Origin: Chloroflexota bacterium
GTDB lineage: Bacteria; Chloroflexota; Anaerolineae; Aggregatilineales; UBA2796
Assembly (NCBI GenBank): GCA_021325095.1
Contig: JAJPHV010000115.1
Span: 33,050 to 97,049, forward strand
Direction of reading: 5' to 3'
Length of the DNA: 64,000 bases
Position numbers and translations under genes: made by a program. Below, one piece after another: positions 44,620 through 52,498 of this stretch. Below the pieces are notes generated by a model, which was not told the DNA's origin, did no database searches, and worked only from the letters and a program-made list of their open reading frames with translations. Each line of letters begins with the position of its first letter. Position 1 is the stretch's first letter.

Positions 44620-45402
44620 ATGATGGCAGAGAACGGATGGGGATTGAGCCGCGCGTTAGCGGCAGTCACAAGCCGCCTGCGTGGGCGCGAGTCGCTGCCG
44701 GTGCGCCAGGCTGCGCCGCTGCGCGCCTACGTCGCCCGCAAGCGCAGCCTGCCCGACACCTTCACCGAGCGCGATTGGCAGCGGGCACTGGAATATTGGG
44801 ACTACAAGTGCGCGGTCTGTGGCCGGCCCCGCGGCCTGTGGCATACCCTGGCTGCCGATCACTGGATACCATTGACGGCGCCCGATTGCCCTGGAACCGT
44901 CCCCACCAACATTGTTCCGCTCTGTCATGGCGAAGGGGGCTGCAACAACACCAAGCGCGCGAAAATGCCCACCGAGTGGCTGATTGCCAAGCTCGGCGAG
45001 CGCGCAGCTTTCTATAAACAGTTGGAAATCGACGCCTATTTTCTGTGGGTCAAAGATCAGCTCACCGAGCGGCTCGGCTGTTGGAACTGTGGCGAACCCG
45101 TGCTCTTCTCCGAAGAAGACAACGTCTGGTTGTGTACATACTGTAATGCTGAATGGACAACCGACGAAGCGCGCCGCTTTCAACGCTGCCCGCGCTGCCA
45201 GTGCTGGATGATCGAGATCGATGGTTTCTGCACTTGCCCACGCTGCCGGATCGACTGGGCCGTTGCCACGCTCCCGCCGCCTGAGCGCTGCCCCGGCTGT
45301 GGCGATGGGCTGCTCGAATGGGAGTACGAGGCGGAAGGCCCCGCCTGTGGCTGGTGGCGCTGCACGGCCTGTGGTGGTGAATGGGTGTTCGAGTGGGAAT
45401 GA
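44620..45402 (+). CDS. HNH-fold protein with three additional zinc ribbons
   Basis: A 260-residue protein. The HNH-like part (about 65-130) reads CAVCGRP, then LAADHWIPLT, TNIVPLCHGEGGCNN: the H-N-H order, with AADHWIP supplying the first histidine, as in HNH nucleases (McrA-type). It is followed by three CxxC-type ribbons: CWNC...CTYC, CPRC...CPRC and CPGC...CTAC. The architecture suggests a nucleic-acid-binding nuclease or a domesticated relative. No methyltransferase or restriction gene is nearby. TTGAAA (44559-44564), 18 bp, TACGAT (44583-44588) may be its promoter. Confidence 0.8.
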   Translation: MMAENGWGLSRALAAVTSRLRGRESLPVRQAAPLRAYVARKRSLPDTFTERDWQRALEYWDYKCAVCGRPRGLWHTLAADHWIPLTAPDCPGTVPTNIVPLCHGEGGCNNTKRAKMPTEWLIAKLGERAAFYKQLEIDAYFLWVKDQLTERLGCWNCGEPVLFSEEDNVWLCTYCNAEWTTDEARRFQRCPRCQCWMIEIDGFCTCPRCRIDWAVATLPPPERCPGCGDGLLEWEYEAEGPACGWWRCTACGGEWVFEWE

Positions 45403-45410
45403 GCCTCGCT

Positions 45411-45498
45411 CCTCACCGCTATCCAGCGCAGTGGATGAGGGCACTTGGCCTGTCGGTTCTCCCTCTGTGCAGCGGAGGGGGAGTCAGGGGATGAGGTA
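45411..45498. repeat. Palindromic intergenic repeat, long composite copy
   Basis: It opens with CCTCACCGCT and a TGGATGAGG arm, continues through CTCCCTCTGTGCAGCGGAGG and ends GGGGATGAGG, so it contains two hairpins. It fills the gap between the HNH gene and the metallophosphatase-like gene. Confidence 0.65.
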
Positions 45499-45506
45499 AT
45501 TCCCTC

Positions 45507-46184
45507 ATGCCTCCAATCACACTGCTGTACACAGCAGCGCTTGAGGGGCGATTGGCGCTGCTGCCAACGCTGTTCACGCGCATCCGGCAGGAGCGGGCAG
45601 CGGCAGCAGGCATCGTACTGCTGGCCGATCTGGGTCGCTCGTGTGCACCGGGTGAGTGGTTGTGCGACGCTACCGATGGACGCGGGATGCTGGTGGCGAT
45701 GGATGCGATGGGCTACGATGCGTTTCATATTGGCGCGCAGGATATGTTGTACACGCGCCCGGCTACCGTTCAACACCTGCGCGAAGTGATTCAGACCGGA
45801 ATCGCCGCAGGCCCCTGGTGCGCCGTCGTCCAGCGTTCGGACATGCGTTTTGCCTTTGCGGCTAATCAATCGGCAGTGCGTGTACAGCCCGACCTGGCGG
45901 TTATTCTGCGGTTGAGCGATACACCCGTCGCCTCGGCCTCGTGGCAGGCTGGTCGCCGTTTTGTCTTCTTTGACCCAGGGTGGACTGCCGCCACACCGTT
46001 GCTTGGGCGACTCGACATGGCACTGACACCCACACCGCCGTATATTGAAATTGTGGCTCAAACCCAACTTGAACTCCCGCCCGATCTACTCCCCGACCCG
46101 ACGATTGTGGGAGTGACCGAGTTTGTGGAGAGCGAAGCGCGTTACGCCGAACGGAAACGAGGTCCCGGTGATCCATCAGGCTGA
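45507..46184 (+). CDS. Metallophosphatase/5'-nucleotidase-like protein lacking the metal motif
   Basis: A 225-residue protein. The layout of its first half follows the 5'-nucleotidase N-terminal domain: LLYTAALEGRL in place of the catalytic LHTNDxHG, LLADLG in place of the LDAGD strand, and DGRGMLVAMDAMGYDAFHIG, close to the usual GRxxVxxMNxMGYDAxxxGNHE region but with GAQDML instead of GNHE. All metal-binding Asp and His residues of the superfamily appear lost, so it is probably not an active phosphatase. Its last 17 bases overlap the start of the Nif3-like gene. Confidence 0.6.
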   Translation: MPPITLLYTAALEGRLALLPTLFTRIRQERAAAAGIVLLADLGRSCAPGEWLCDATDGRGMLVAMDAMGYDAFHIGAQDMLYTRPATVQHLREVIQTGIAAGPWCAVVQRSDMRFAFAANQSAVRVQPDLAVILRLSDTPVASASWQAGRRFVFFDPGWTAATPLLGRLDMALTPTPPYIEIVAQTQLELPPDLLPDPTIVGVTEFVESEARYAERKRGPGDPSG

Positions 46185-47076
46185 ACTGATCGCGAAGCTA
46201 GACACCTTCTTCAGCGTATCCGCGTTCGATGAGAGCGGCGATGTTCAGTATTTCCCGCCGGGCTACGCATCCATTTTTGAGCAGTTTGCTGCGCCCGGCT
46301 TCTTGCAGGGATCGTGGAACGGCCTGATGCTCGACAACACGCCCACGATTGATCGCGTCTATCTCATCGTCTTTCCGGCCCAGGATGTGCTGGATACGAT
46401 CATTGCCCGCGAGGTTGAACGCGGTGCGCCCGGCGCGCTGATTTTCAGCCATCACATGGCCGATTACCAGGAAAGCGGCCCTGGCTTTGCCTACATTACT
46501 GAGGAACAGCTTGACGAACTGCGCGAGCACGCCATCAGCTACTATCACTGCCACGCACCACTGGACTGCCATCCTGAGATCTCTACCTCAACGGCGCTGG
46601 CCGCTGCGCTCAAAGTCCGGGAACCGCAGCGCTTTGGCCCTTACCTGGGCGGGCTGGCCGGTGTGTATGGCAAAGTCGGGCCAATCGGCTTTCACGAGTT
46701 TGCGACCAGAGTAGCTGCTGCCACCCATCTGCCCTATTTGCGTTACAGCGCGATTCGCAACAATGGCTGCCCGGTACAGCAGGTTGGCATCGTCACAGGT
46801 CGGGGCGGGGAGCCGGAGTTCATTCGTGCGGCCCTCGACGCAGGCTGTGATACGTTCGTAACCGGAGAGTGGTGGCTGTTTGGCCCCGGCGATACCCGGA
46901 TGCGCCACCGCGAACAGATGCACGATTTCCTGGTCAGTGCCGACATCAACCTGATCGGAACATCGCACTATGCCAGCGAAGCCGTTGTGATGCGTGATCT
47001 GATGCCCGGCTGGTTCAATGAGAATGCCCCCGGTGTGGAACCGATCTTCGTGCCGCAAAACGATCCCTGGCGCTGA
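46168..47076 (+). CDS. Nif3-like dinuclear metal-centre protein
   Basis: A 302-residue Nif3/YbgI/DUF34-family protein. Conserved elements are FSHHMADYQ and YHCHAPLDCH (metal-binding histidines), GRGGEPEFIRAALDAGCDTFVTGEW, and the closing INLIGTSHYASEAVVM that matches the family GHxxTE signature. Function across the family is unsettled; proposals include GTP cyclohydrolase-related and metal-handling roles. GTG 46168 is chosen because GAGGT lies four bases before it and it overlaps the preceding gene by 17 bp, implying coupled translation. Confidence 0.85.
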   Translation: MIHQAELIAKLDTFFSVSAFDESGDVQYFPPGYASIFEQFAAPGFLQGSWNGLMLDNTPTIDRVYLIVFPAQDVLDTIIAREVERGAPGALIFSHHMADYQESGPGFAYITEEQLDELREHAISYYHCHAPLDCHPEISTSTALAAALKVREPQRFGPYLGGLAGVYGKVGPIGFHEFATRVAAATHLPYLRYSAIRNNGCPVQQVGIVTGRGGEPEFIRAALDAGCDTFVTGEWWLFGPGDTRMRHREQMHDFLVSADINLIGTSHYASEAVVMRDLMPGWFNENAPGVEPIFVPQNDPWR

Positions 47077-47103
47077 GGAGACAATAATTATCTTATAGTA
47101 GCT

Positions 47104-49632
47104 ATGCGCTCATTAGCCTCTTCCTCGGATTTACCGCCGCGTTTGTCGCTTAGTCTCGTGGTCGCTGTGCTTCTTGGCACACTGATCCTTTGCACATATG
47201 ACATGCGCCATACACCGCCCGGCGTGGCGTCCGATGCGCTACAAGATGTAGGCGATGGGTTCCGTATCAGTCGGGGCATCCCCTTCCCGGCAGATTTCAC
47301 GGATCGGCCCGAAATGCCGTATCGCTTTTGGATCGCGGCCTGGCTCTTGCTGCTTGGCCCGCACATCTTTGCTGCTCAGGTAAGCCAGACGTTCGTCGCG
47401 CTGCTCACCATCGCGCTCACTTATCGAGCCGGTCTGAGCGTGCTCGCCGGGTGGCGGTGGCAACGGCTCGGTTCGCTGGTCGCGGCAGGCGCGATGGCCG
47501 CCATTCCTCCCTATCTATTCATCGTTCGCTCCCCGTACCGAGCGATTCTGGTTCCACCTGTTGTGCTGCTCGTTGTTATCACGCTCCTGCGCGCCTATCG
47601 CAGGGGACAGCATCGGCATTGGGCAACGACGGGCTTTTGGGCAAGCTGTGGCCTGCAAACCTATCTGGCCGGAATTGCTGTTCCCATCTGGACGGCGACG
47701 GTTGTCGGCTTCATGCTGATCATCCCGGCTCGTGCGAAGCGGATTCGCTGGTCACAGGCACTTTGCTTTGGCCTGGGGGCGTTGCCCCTGGCTGCGTTGT
47801 GGCTGGCCCTGGCGCTGCTTGTGCCAGGCCTATTCATGCGTGTGGACCAGGTGCGTACAGGTGTAGAGCTAACACCGCAGTTCATCTTGAAGGGCCTGGA
47901 CGGGTCGATCCGCGCGTTTTTCTTGCAGGGTCATTCGCTGCCGACCTTCAATACGCCCGACGCCCCCTTTGTCAATCCGGTGCTGGCCGTCCTGGTGATT
48001 CTCGGCGCAGGGTTGGCGCTCTGGCATTGGCGACAGGCAAAGGGGCTGCTTCTGCTGGGCGGGCTGGCTATCCTGAATATGCCGAGCGTGGTTTCGCCCG
48101 ACCCAACGTACCCGCAGCGTCGTGTCGGCACGATGCCTATCCTGGCGTTGCTGGCTGGTTGGGGAGCGGTAGGTCTGGCGGTGCAGCTTACAGCCCGGCG
48201 TTTTTCGCTTTCGCCACGTGCGGCCCAGACCAGCCTGGCACTCGGTGCAGTGGTATTGCTAACTGTCTCGCTTGTCACAACGCATGGGGCATACCAAAGC
48301 CTGTTCACCAATCCAGCCCGCTACGATCCACCGCGCGGCTTCACCAGTATTCCGCACAATTACAGTATGGCCTTCGAAGAATCGATGCAACTGCTGGCAA
48401 AAGTGGATCAGCCTACCTACGTCCCGATGTGGATGCTGGACAATGCAGCGGCCATGTTTTTCTTGCAGCGCGAGGCGTTCCCCAACGTGACGACGTGGGC
48501 ACGCTTCGGCCTCAGGGAATTGCCAGAAGGACAGTTTTTCTTCCCCGTCTACTGGTATTATCACATGCAGGCTGAGGATCACAGCACAGCTCGTGTGCTG
48601 CTGCTGCCGCACGAGAAGACTATCGTTCTGCTGCCCGGTTCAGGACTCCCGGCCTCGATTGCTGGGCCGCCGCCTCAGCATGGCGATCCCGGCACAAGCG
48701 AGATCGTCAACGCGCGTGGTTGGACGATTGTTCGTACCCGTCCTGTCCCCCGCGCCGAGTTCACGCCCCGCTGGCCTCCACATCTGGCCGATGGCGAAAC
48801 TGCGCCAGAGATAAGTCAGGGTTTACGCCTGCTAACCCGTGAACCAGTCGGGCCTATCCAGCCGGGCAAACCCGTAACGGTGCTGCTTGAATGGCTGGTC
48901 ACTGCCCCACAGCCTGCCGATCTCTTCAGTGTCGTGCAGATCGTCAATCAGGATTTCGTGCCGCTGCCTGGCGGCAGCGACCATCACATTCTGTTCTATC
49001 TATACCCGTCGGTGCGCTGGCAACCTGGTGATATTATCCCCGATTGGCACGTCGTCAGCCTGCCCGACCCTATCCCCGACGGGATATACCGTTGGGGGGC
49101 AGGCGCATACGTACCACCTGCACGGCAGCGGTTACCCGTCTTACCGCCTCCAGGAGTGGACGCAGGGCCTCAATTGTCTGATTTGTGGTTGTGGGATACG
49201 ATCCGCGTCCCAGCACCAACGTTGAACGCTGCACTGCCCGGCACAGCGACGCCCATAAATGCCCGGATCGGCCATCAAATCGGGCTGGAAGGTTATCGAT
49301 TGTCGAAAGACCTGCAGGCGTGGAAAGTCACGCTCTACTGGCGAGCAATCGAGCATCCATCAGCCGATCTGATCGTCTTTGTTCATGCGCAGCACGGTGA
49401 TGCCCTGATCGCGCAACGCGACGAGAAGCCACTTGGCGGGCGACTGCCAACCTGGGCCTGGTTACCTGGGGAATTAGTAACCACGACCTTTACGCTGGAA
49501 TTGCCCCCTGGTAAGCCAGAACCGAACGCGCTGTATGTGGGGATGTACAGCTATCCATCATTAGCGCGGTTGCCTGTGATGCAGAATGGTGCGACGCAGC
49601 GGGATAGCCGGGTTCTTTTGTGGTCAAACTAG
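47104..49632 (+). CDS. GT39-like polytopic membrane glycosyltransferase with large C-terminal domain
   Basis: An 842-residue protein. About ten hydrophobic helices form the first ~430 residues. The remaining ~400 residues are soluble and beta-rich; their last part (LYVGMYSYPSLARLPV) parallels the C-terminal modules of the proteins at 13760 and 15836. The first loop (SDALQDVGDGFRISRGIPF) replaces the clear D-E motif of the other copies, so the catalytic assignment is less sure. Substrate is unknown. It is followed 27 bp later by the polysaccharide deacetylase gene, suggesting a joint role in an exported glycan. Confidence 0.72.
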   Translation: MRSLASSSDLPPRLSLSLVVAVLLGTLILCTYDMRHTPPGVASDALQDVGDGFRISRGIPFPADFTDRPEMPYRFWIAAWLLLLGPHIFAAQVSQTFVALLTIALTYRAGLSVLAGWRWQRLGSLVAAGAMAAIPPYLFIVRSPYRAILVPPVVLLVVITLLRAYRRGQHRHWATTGFWASCGLQTYLAGIAVPIWTATVVGFMLIIPARAKRIRWSQALCFGLGALPLAALWLALALLVPGLFMRVDQVRTGVELTPQFILKGLDGSIRAFFLQGHSLPTFNTPDAPFVNPVLAVLVILGAGLALWHWRQAKGLLLLGGLAILNMPSVVSPDPTYPQRRVGTMPILALLAGWGAVGLAVQLTARRFSLSPRAAQTSLALGAVVLLTVSLVTTHGAYQSLFTNPARYDPPRGFTSIPHNYSMAFEESMQLLAKVDQPTYVPMWMLDNAAAMFFLQREAFPNVTTWARFGLRELPEGQFFFPVYWYYHMQAEDHSTARVLLLPHEKTIVLLPGSGLPASIAGPPPQHGDPGTSEIVNARGWTIVRTRPVPRAEFTPRWPPHLADGETAPEISQGLRLLTREPVGPIQPGKPVTVLLEWLVTAPQPADLFSVVQIVNQDFVPLPGGSDHHILFYLYPSVRWQPGDIIPDWHVVSLPDPIPDGIYRWGAGAYVPPARQRLPVLPPPGVDAGPQLSDLWLWDTIRVPAPTLNAALPGTATPINARIGHQIGLEGYRLSKDLQAWKVTLYWRAIEHPSADLIVFVHAQHGDALIAQRDEKPLGGRLPTWAWLPGELVTTTFTLELPPGKPEPNALYVGMYSYPSLARLPVMQNGATQRDSRVLLWSN

Positions 49633-49658
49633 AGAGGATATAGATAGGCCGCACGATC

Positions 49659-50459
49659 ATGTATTACCTGAAACCCGCGCGAATGCTGGCGATACTGTTC
49701 TGGCTTTCATTCTGGGTAGCGAATCCTGTCGTGGCGCGTGCCCTGGATAGCGGTTGGGATCACAAGCCGCGCGTGCTTCATGTTCCGATCCTGATGTACC
49801 ACTACGTCAGCCAGCCGCCAGCAGACGCCGACAAGGTGCTGAAGGACCTGGCCGTGCTCCCCGAAAACTTTGAAAAACAGGTGAACTGGCTCAAAGAACA
49901 GGGCTACAAGACCATTTCCCCTGACGATCTGATCGCAGCGCTCTGGCAGGGTAAGTCGCTACCTCCCAAGCCCATCTTGCTAACCTTTGACGATGGCTAC
50001 TGGGATGCCTACGCCATCGTATACCCCATTCTGAAGGCTGCCGGGTATACAGGAACATTCTTTGTGGTGACGGATTGGGTCGATGAGGCCAGGAAGGGTT
50101 ACTTAAACTGGGACATGGCGCGTGAAATGGTGCAGGGCGGCATGTCTATCGAAAGCCACAGCCGCACGCACCGCGACTTCCGCAACCGAGATCACGCCTG
50201 GTACGTCGAGCAGATCAACGGATCAATCAAAGCCATTGAGACGCATACGGGCGTCAGACCGCGCTACTTCTGTTACCCGTTCGGCGGCTACGATGACGTG
50301 GCGATCCGTGAACTACGCGCAGCGGGCATTGTGGCAGCCTTCACGGAGAACGATAGCCGCTACGAATATGCCGCGAACACGATGCGCCTGCCCCGCATCC
50401 GCATTCGCGGCGCGATGACACTGACACAGTTCGCCGCCGCAGTGAAGGATGAAGGCTGA
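49659..50459 (+). CDS. Secreted polysaccharide deacetylase (CE4)
   Basis: A 266-residue protein with an N-terminal signal (LAILFWLSFWVANPVVARA). The NodB/CE4 domain has motif 1 TFDDGYWD with the catalytic and metal-binding Asp residues, motif 2 SHSRTH with the two metal-binding histidines, and motif 3 RYFCYPFGGYDD. It removes N- or O-acetyl groups from a peptidoglycan or exopolysaccharide outside the cell. Its position after a GT39-like gene fits a wall or capsule modification pair. Confidence 0.9.
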   Translation: MYYLKPARMLAILFWLSFWVANPVVARALDSGWDHKPRVLHVPILMYHYVSQPPADADKVLKDLAVLPENFEKQVNWLKEQGYKTISPDDLIAALWQGKSLPPKPILLTFDDGYWDAYAIVYPILKAAGYTGTFFVVTDWVDEARKGYLNWDMAREMVQGGMSIESHSRTHRDFRNRDHAWYVEQINGSIKAIETHTGVRPRYFCYPFGGYDDVAIRELRAAGIVAAFTENDSRYEYAANTMRLPRIRIRGAMTLTQFAAAVKDEG

Positions 50460-50561
50460 ACGGGTTACCCGGCCCCGCCGCTATCGGTGCTCTTGTGGAG
50501 CCTGGCAAAGCGTGGCATGATGGTGAGCAAATCAACGAACTTTTCTGGCTGAGAGGCATCC

Positions 50562-51113
50562 GTGAAACGAGTTCTGTCATTATCCTGCATTGTGTCCGCG
50601 CTCTTGCTGTCTGCTTGCAGTTTCGGCGGAGCCACCGAACCGCCCCCGACTCCTTCTGCCGTGCCGGTGACGCCGACCAACAGGCCCACCGCCACGCCGC
50701 CAGCGCCCTCGCCTGACACGGCGGCTGCCACCCAGGCCGCCAATGCCGGCGGCTGCAAGCCGGGGACAGGGCAGGTCGTGACAACCGCTTCTGAATTGAA
50801 ATACACGGATCTGCTGATCTGTGATGGGGTGGAAGCCAGGCCCGGCATGACTGTTGCGGTGAATTACGTCGGGATGCTGAAGGATGGCGGCGTTCAGTTC
50901 GATAGTTCCTACGACAGGAGCCAACCCAAGCAATTCATTCTGGGCCGGGGTCAGGTCATCCAGGGGTGGGACGAGGGCATCGTCGGGATGAGAGTCGGCA
51001 GCAAGCGTCGTTTGATCATCCCGCCGAGCCTGGGTTACGGCAACACTTACATCAAAGGAATCCCGCCTGGCTCAACCCTGGTGTTTGAGGTTGAGCTAGT
51101 CAGCGCCAAGTGA
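50562..51113 (+). CDS. FKBP-type peptidyl-prolyl isomerase lipoprotein
   Basis: A 183-residue protein with lipobox LLSAC (C19), a Pro/Thr/Ala spacer to about residue 65, and one FKBP domain: VNYVGMLKDGGVQFDSSYDR, GRGQVIQGWDEGIVGMRVGSKRRLIIPPSLGYG and GSTLVFEVEL. The aromatic and Asp residues of the proline-binding pocket are present, so it should catalyse prolyl isomerisation of exported proteins on the outer face of the membrane. TTGTGG (50493-50498), 17 bp, CATGAT (50516-50521) may be its promoter. It is convergent with the alcohol dehydrogenase gene. Confidence 0.9.
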   Translation: MKRVLSLSCIVSALLLSACSFGGATEPPPTPSAVPVTPTNRPTATPPAPSPDTAAATQAANAGGCKPGTGQVVTTASELKYTDLLICDGVEARPGMTVAVNYVGMLKDGGVQFDSSYDRSQPKQFILGRGQVIQGWDEGIVGMRVGSKRRLIIPPSLGYGNTYIKGIPPGSTLVFEVELVSAK

Positions 51114-51200
51114 AGTGAATACTGGCTGGCTTCGCCTCGCTTGAGGGAACGGCTTCATTACGAGGCAGAGAAGGAGCCAGGAGTCAGGCTACGGAGTTCT

Positions 51201-52238
51201 CTAATATCTGAAAAGCGTCTTGATCGGCTGGCCTGTCTTTGAATTGGCAAAGGCCCTCTCGATCTCTTGAATGGGAAACTCGACGGACACAAACTCCTTG
51301 TAGCTGAGTTTTCCGGCGGTGATCCATTCGATGAGGGGTTCCTGCGCGGCCCGCTCGCGTGAGCGCGTCGGCCACTGGTGGATCAGCAGGTTGAAGTTGT
51401 AAGGGCCTTCGGCCTTATCGACCCGGATCGAGGGTGTATCGATCACCCCATAGACGCAGACCGAGCCGCCCATCTTGACCAGTGGTAGGGCGCTGTTGAT
51501 GATCGTTTCCTTGCCGACGGCATCTATCACGGCATCGAAGGAGCGCTTGCGCTGGCCGAGGAACTGGCGCAATTCGGGCGTGTCCGGCTCAAAAGCGGCG
51601 GTTGCGCCCATCTCCACCGCCTTTTGACGCTTGTTTGGAAAGTGATCCACGCTGTATATTTCGTTCAGACCAAGCAGGCGCGCAAACTTGACGAAGCTCA
51701 GGCCGACGGGGCCAGCGCCGTAGACGAGAATGTTATCCCCTTTTTTCAGATTGAAGTCGTCAAAAGCGCTGTAGACCTCGCGCCAGGTGCAGAGCATGAC
51801 TGCATCCTCGACGGCGATAGAGCGCGGCACGGTGCGCATGATCTCGTAGACCTCAAACCAGCCGTGCTCTGGTGTGGCAACGCCGTCTTCGATCATGGCC
51901 TGGTGATCGCCGGCCAGCGTGTATTGCGAGAAGCCGCCCCACCCGCTGCTGTAAGTGGAATCAGTGGTGTGGAGCAGCAGCCCGCCCACCACCCGATCCC
52001 CGACTCTGAAATTGCGTACCTTCTCGCCCACCGCATCGACAATGCCGACTGTTTCGTGGCCCAGCAGCAACGGATATCGCTCGACGCCGGGGAAATGGCC
52101 CTCGATCAGCTTTCTATCGGTCATGTTGCACAGGCACGCGACCTCGGTTCTGATCCGCGCCTCATAGGGGCCTGGGGTGGGGTCTGGAACCTCGACAATC
52201 TCCAAGTGGTTGGGTTCGGTCACAGCCACAGCAAGCAT
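51201..52238 (-). CDS. Zinc-dependent medium-chain alcohol/polyol dehydrogenase
   Basis: A 345-residue MDR enzyme. C37 (in CLCNMTD) and H61-E62 (in LLGHETVG) are the catalytic zinc site, and VYGAGPVGLSFVKFARLLG is the NAD-binding fold. The four-cysteine structural zinc lobe, usual near residues 95-115, is missing: that segment reads GLLLHTTDSTYSSG. It belongs with the polyol/threonine-dehydrogenase side of the family. It is read from its own promoter-operator at 52418-52470 and follows the sugar kinase gene. Fit with the ABC importer and kinase suggests oxidation of a sugar alcohol or sugar. GGGAG precedes the ATG by eight bases. Confidence 0.87.
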   Translation of the reverse strand: MLAVAVTEPNHLEIVEVPDPTPGPYEARIRTEVACLCNMTDRKLIEGHFPGVERYPLLLGHETVGIVDAVGEKVRNFRVGDRVVGGLLLHTTDSTYSSGWGGFSQYTLAGDHQAMIEDGVATPEHGWFEVYEIMRTVPRSIAVEDAVMLCTWREVYSAFDDFNLKKGDNILVYGAGPVGLSFVKFARLLGLNEIYSVDHFPNKRQKAVEMGATAAFEPDTPELRQFLGQRKRSFDAVIDAVGKETIINSALPLVKMGGSVCVYGVIDTPSIRVDKAEGPYNFNLLIHQWPTRSRERAAQEPLIEWITAGKLSYKEFVSVEFPIQEIERAFANSKTGQPIKTLFRY

Positions 52239-52252
52239 CGGCTATTCTCCCT

Positions 52253-52320
52253 TTACCAGGCGGCGTACCCGCCATCGACAATCAGATCGACTCCTGCTTA
52301 TAGGCCCAGGTAGTCCATCG
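52253..52320 (-). pseudogene. Remnant of a short-chain dehydrogenase (C-terminal end only)
   Basis: On the - strand this stretch reads MDYLGL, stop, AGVDLIVDGGYAAW, stop. The VDGGYAAW ending is the hallmark C-terminus of NAD(P)-dependent short-chain dehydrogenases of polyol and sugar operons. No further SDR sequence is found upstream and an internal stop interrupts the piece, so the gene has been almost wholly deleted. Its stop is 14 bp before the dehydrogenase ATG, the spacing of a normal operon neighbour. Confidence 0.7.
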
Positions 52321-52417
52321 ACGCTATCTCTAACCAAACTTTGCCCTAATCCGGATTCTCTGCCAGTCCATTATTGAGCAATTCGGTTCAGGTAATGAAT
52401 TCAAAGCTACCGATCTG

Positions 52418-52446
52418 TTATCCTGTTATCCTGTAATAACAGGATA
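52418..52446. promoter_or_regulatory. Palindromic operator with ACAGGATA half-sites
   Basis: TATCCTGT (52427-52434), AATA, ACAGGATA (52439-52446) form a perfect 8-bp inverted repeat. A further direct copy TTATCCTG (52418-52425) extends it and makes a 10-bp inverted repeat TATCCTGTTA / TAACAGGATA. It overlaps the -10 and start region of the - strand promoter, the placement of a repressor site. Confidence 0.72.
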
Positions 52447-52470
52447 TAATGAAAGCGCCGAGGATGTCAA
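52443..52470 (-). promoter_or_regulatory. Promoter of the alcohol dehydrogenase gene
   Basis: On the - strand: TTGACA (52470-52465), 16-bp spacer, TATATC (52448-52443). The transcript would start within the operator, leaving a leader of about 200 nt that includes the SDR remnant. Confidence 0.62.
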
Positions 52471-52498
52471 GCAAGATACGGCGCTCTGCCATGCGAGT

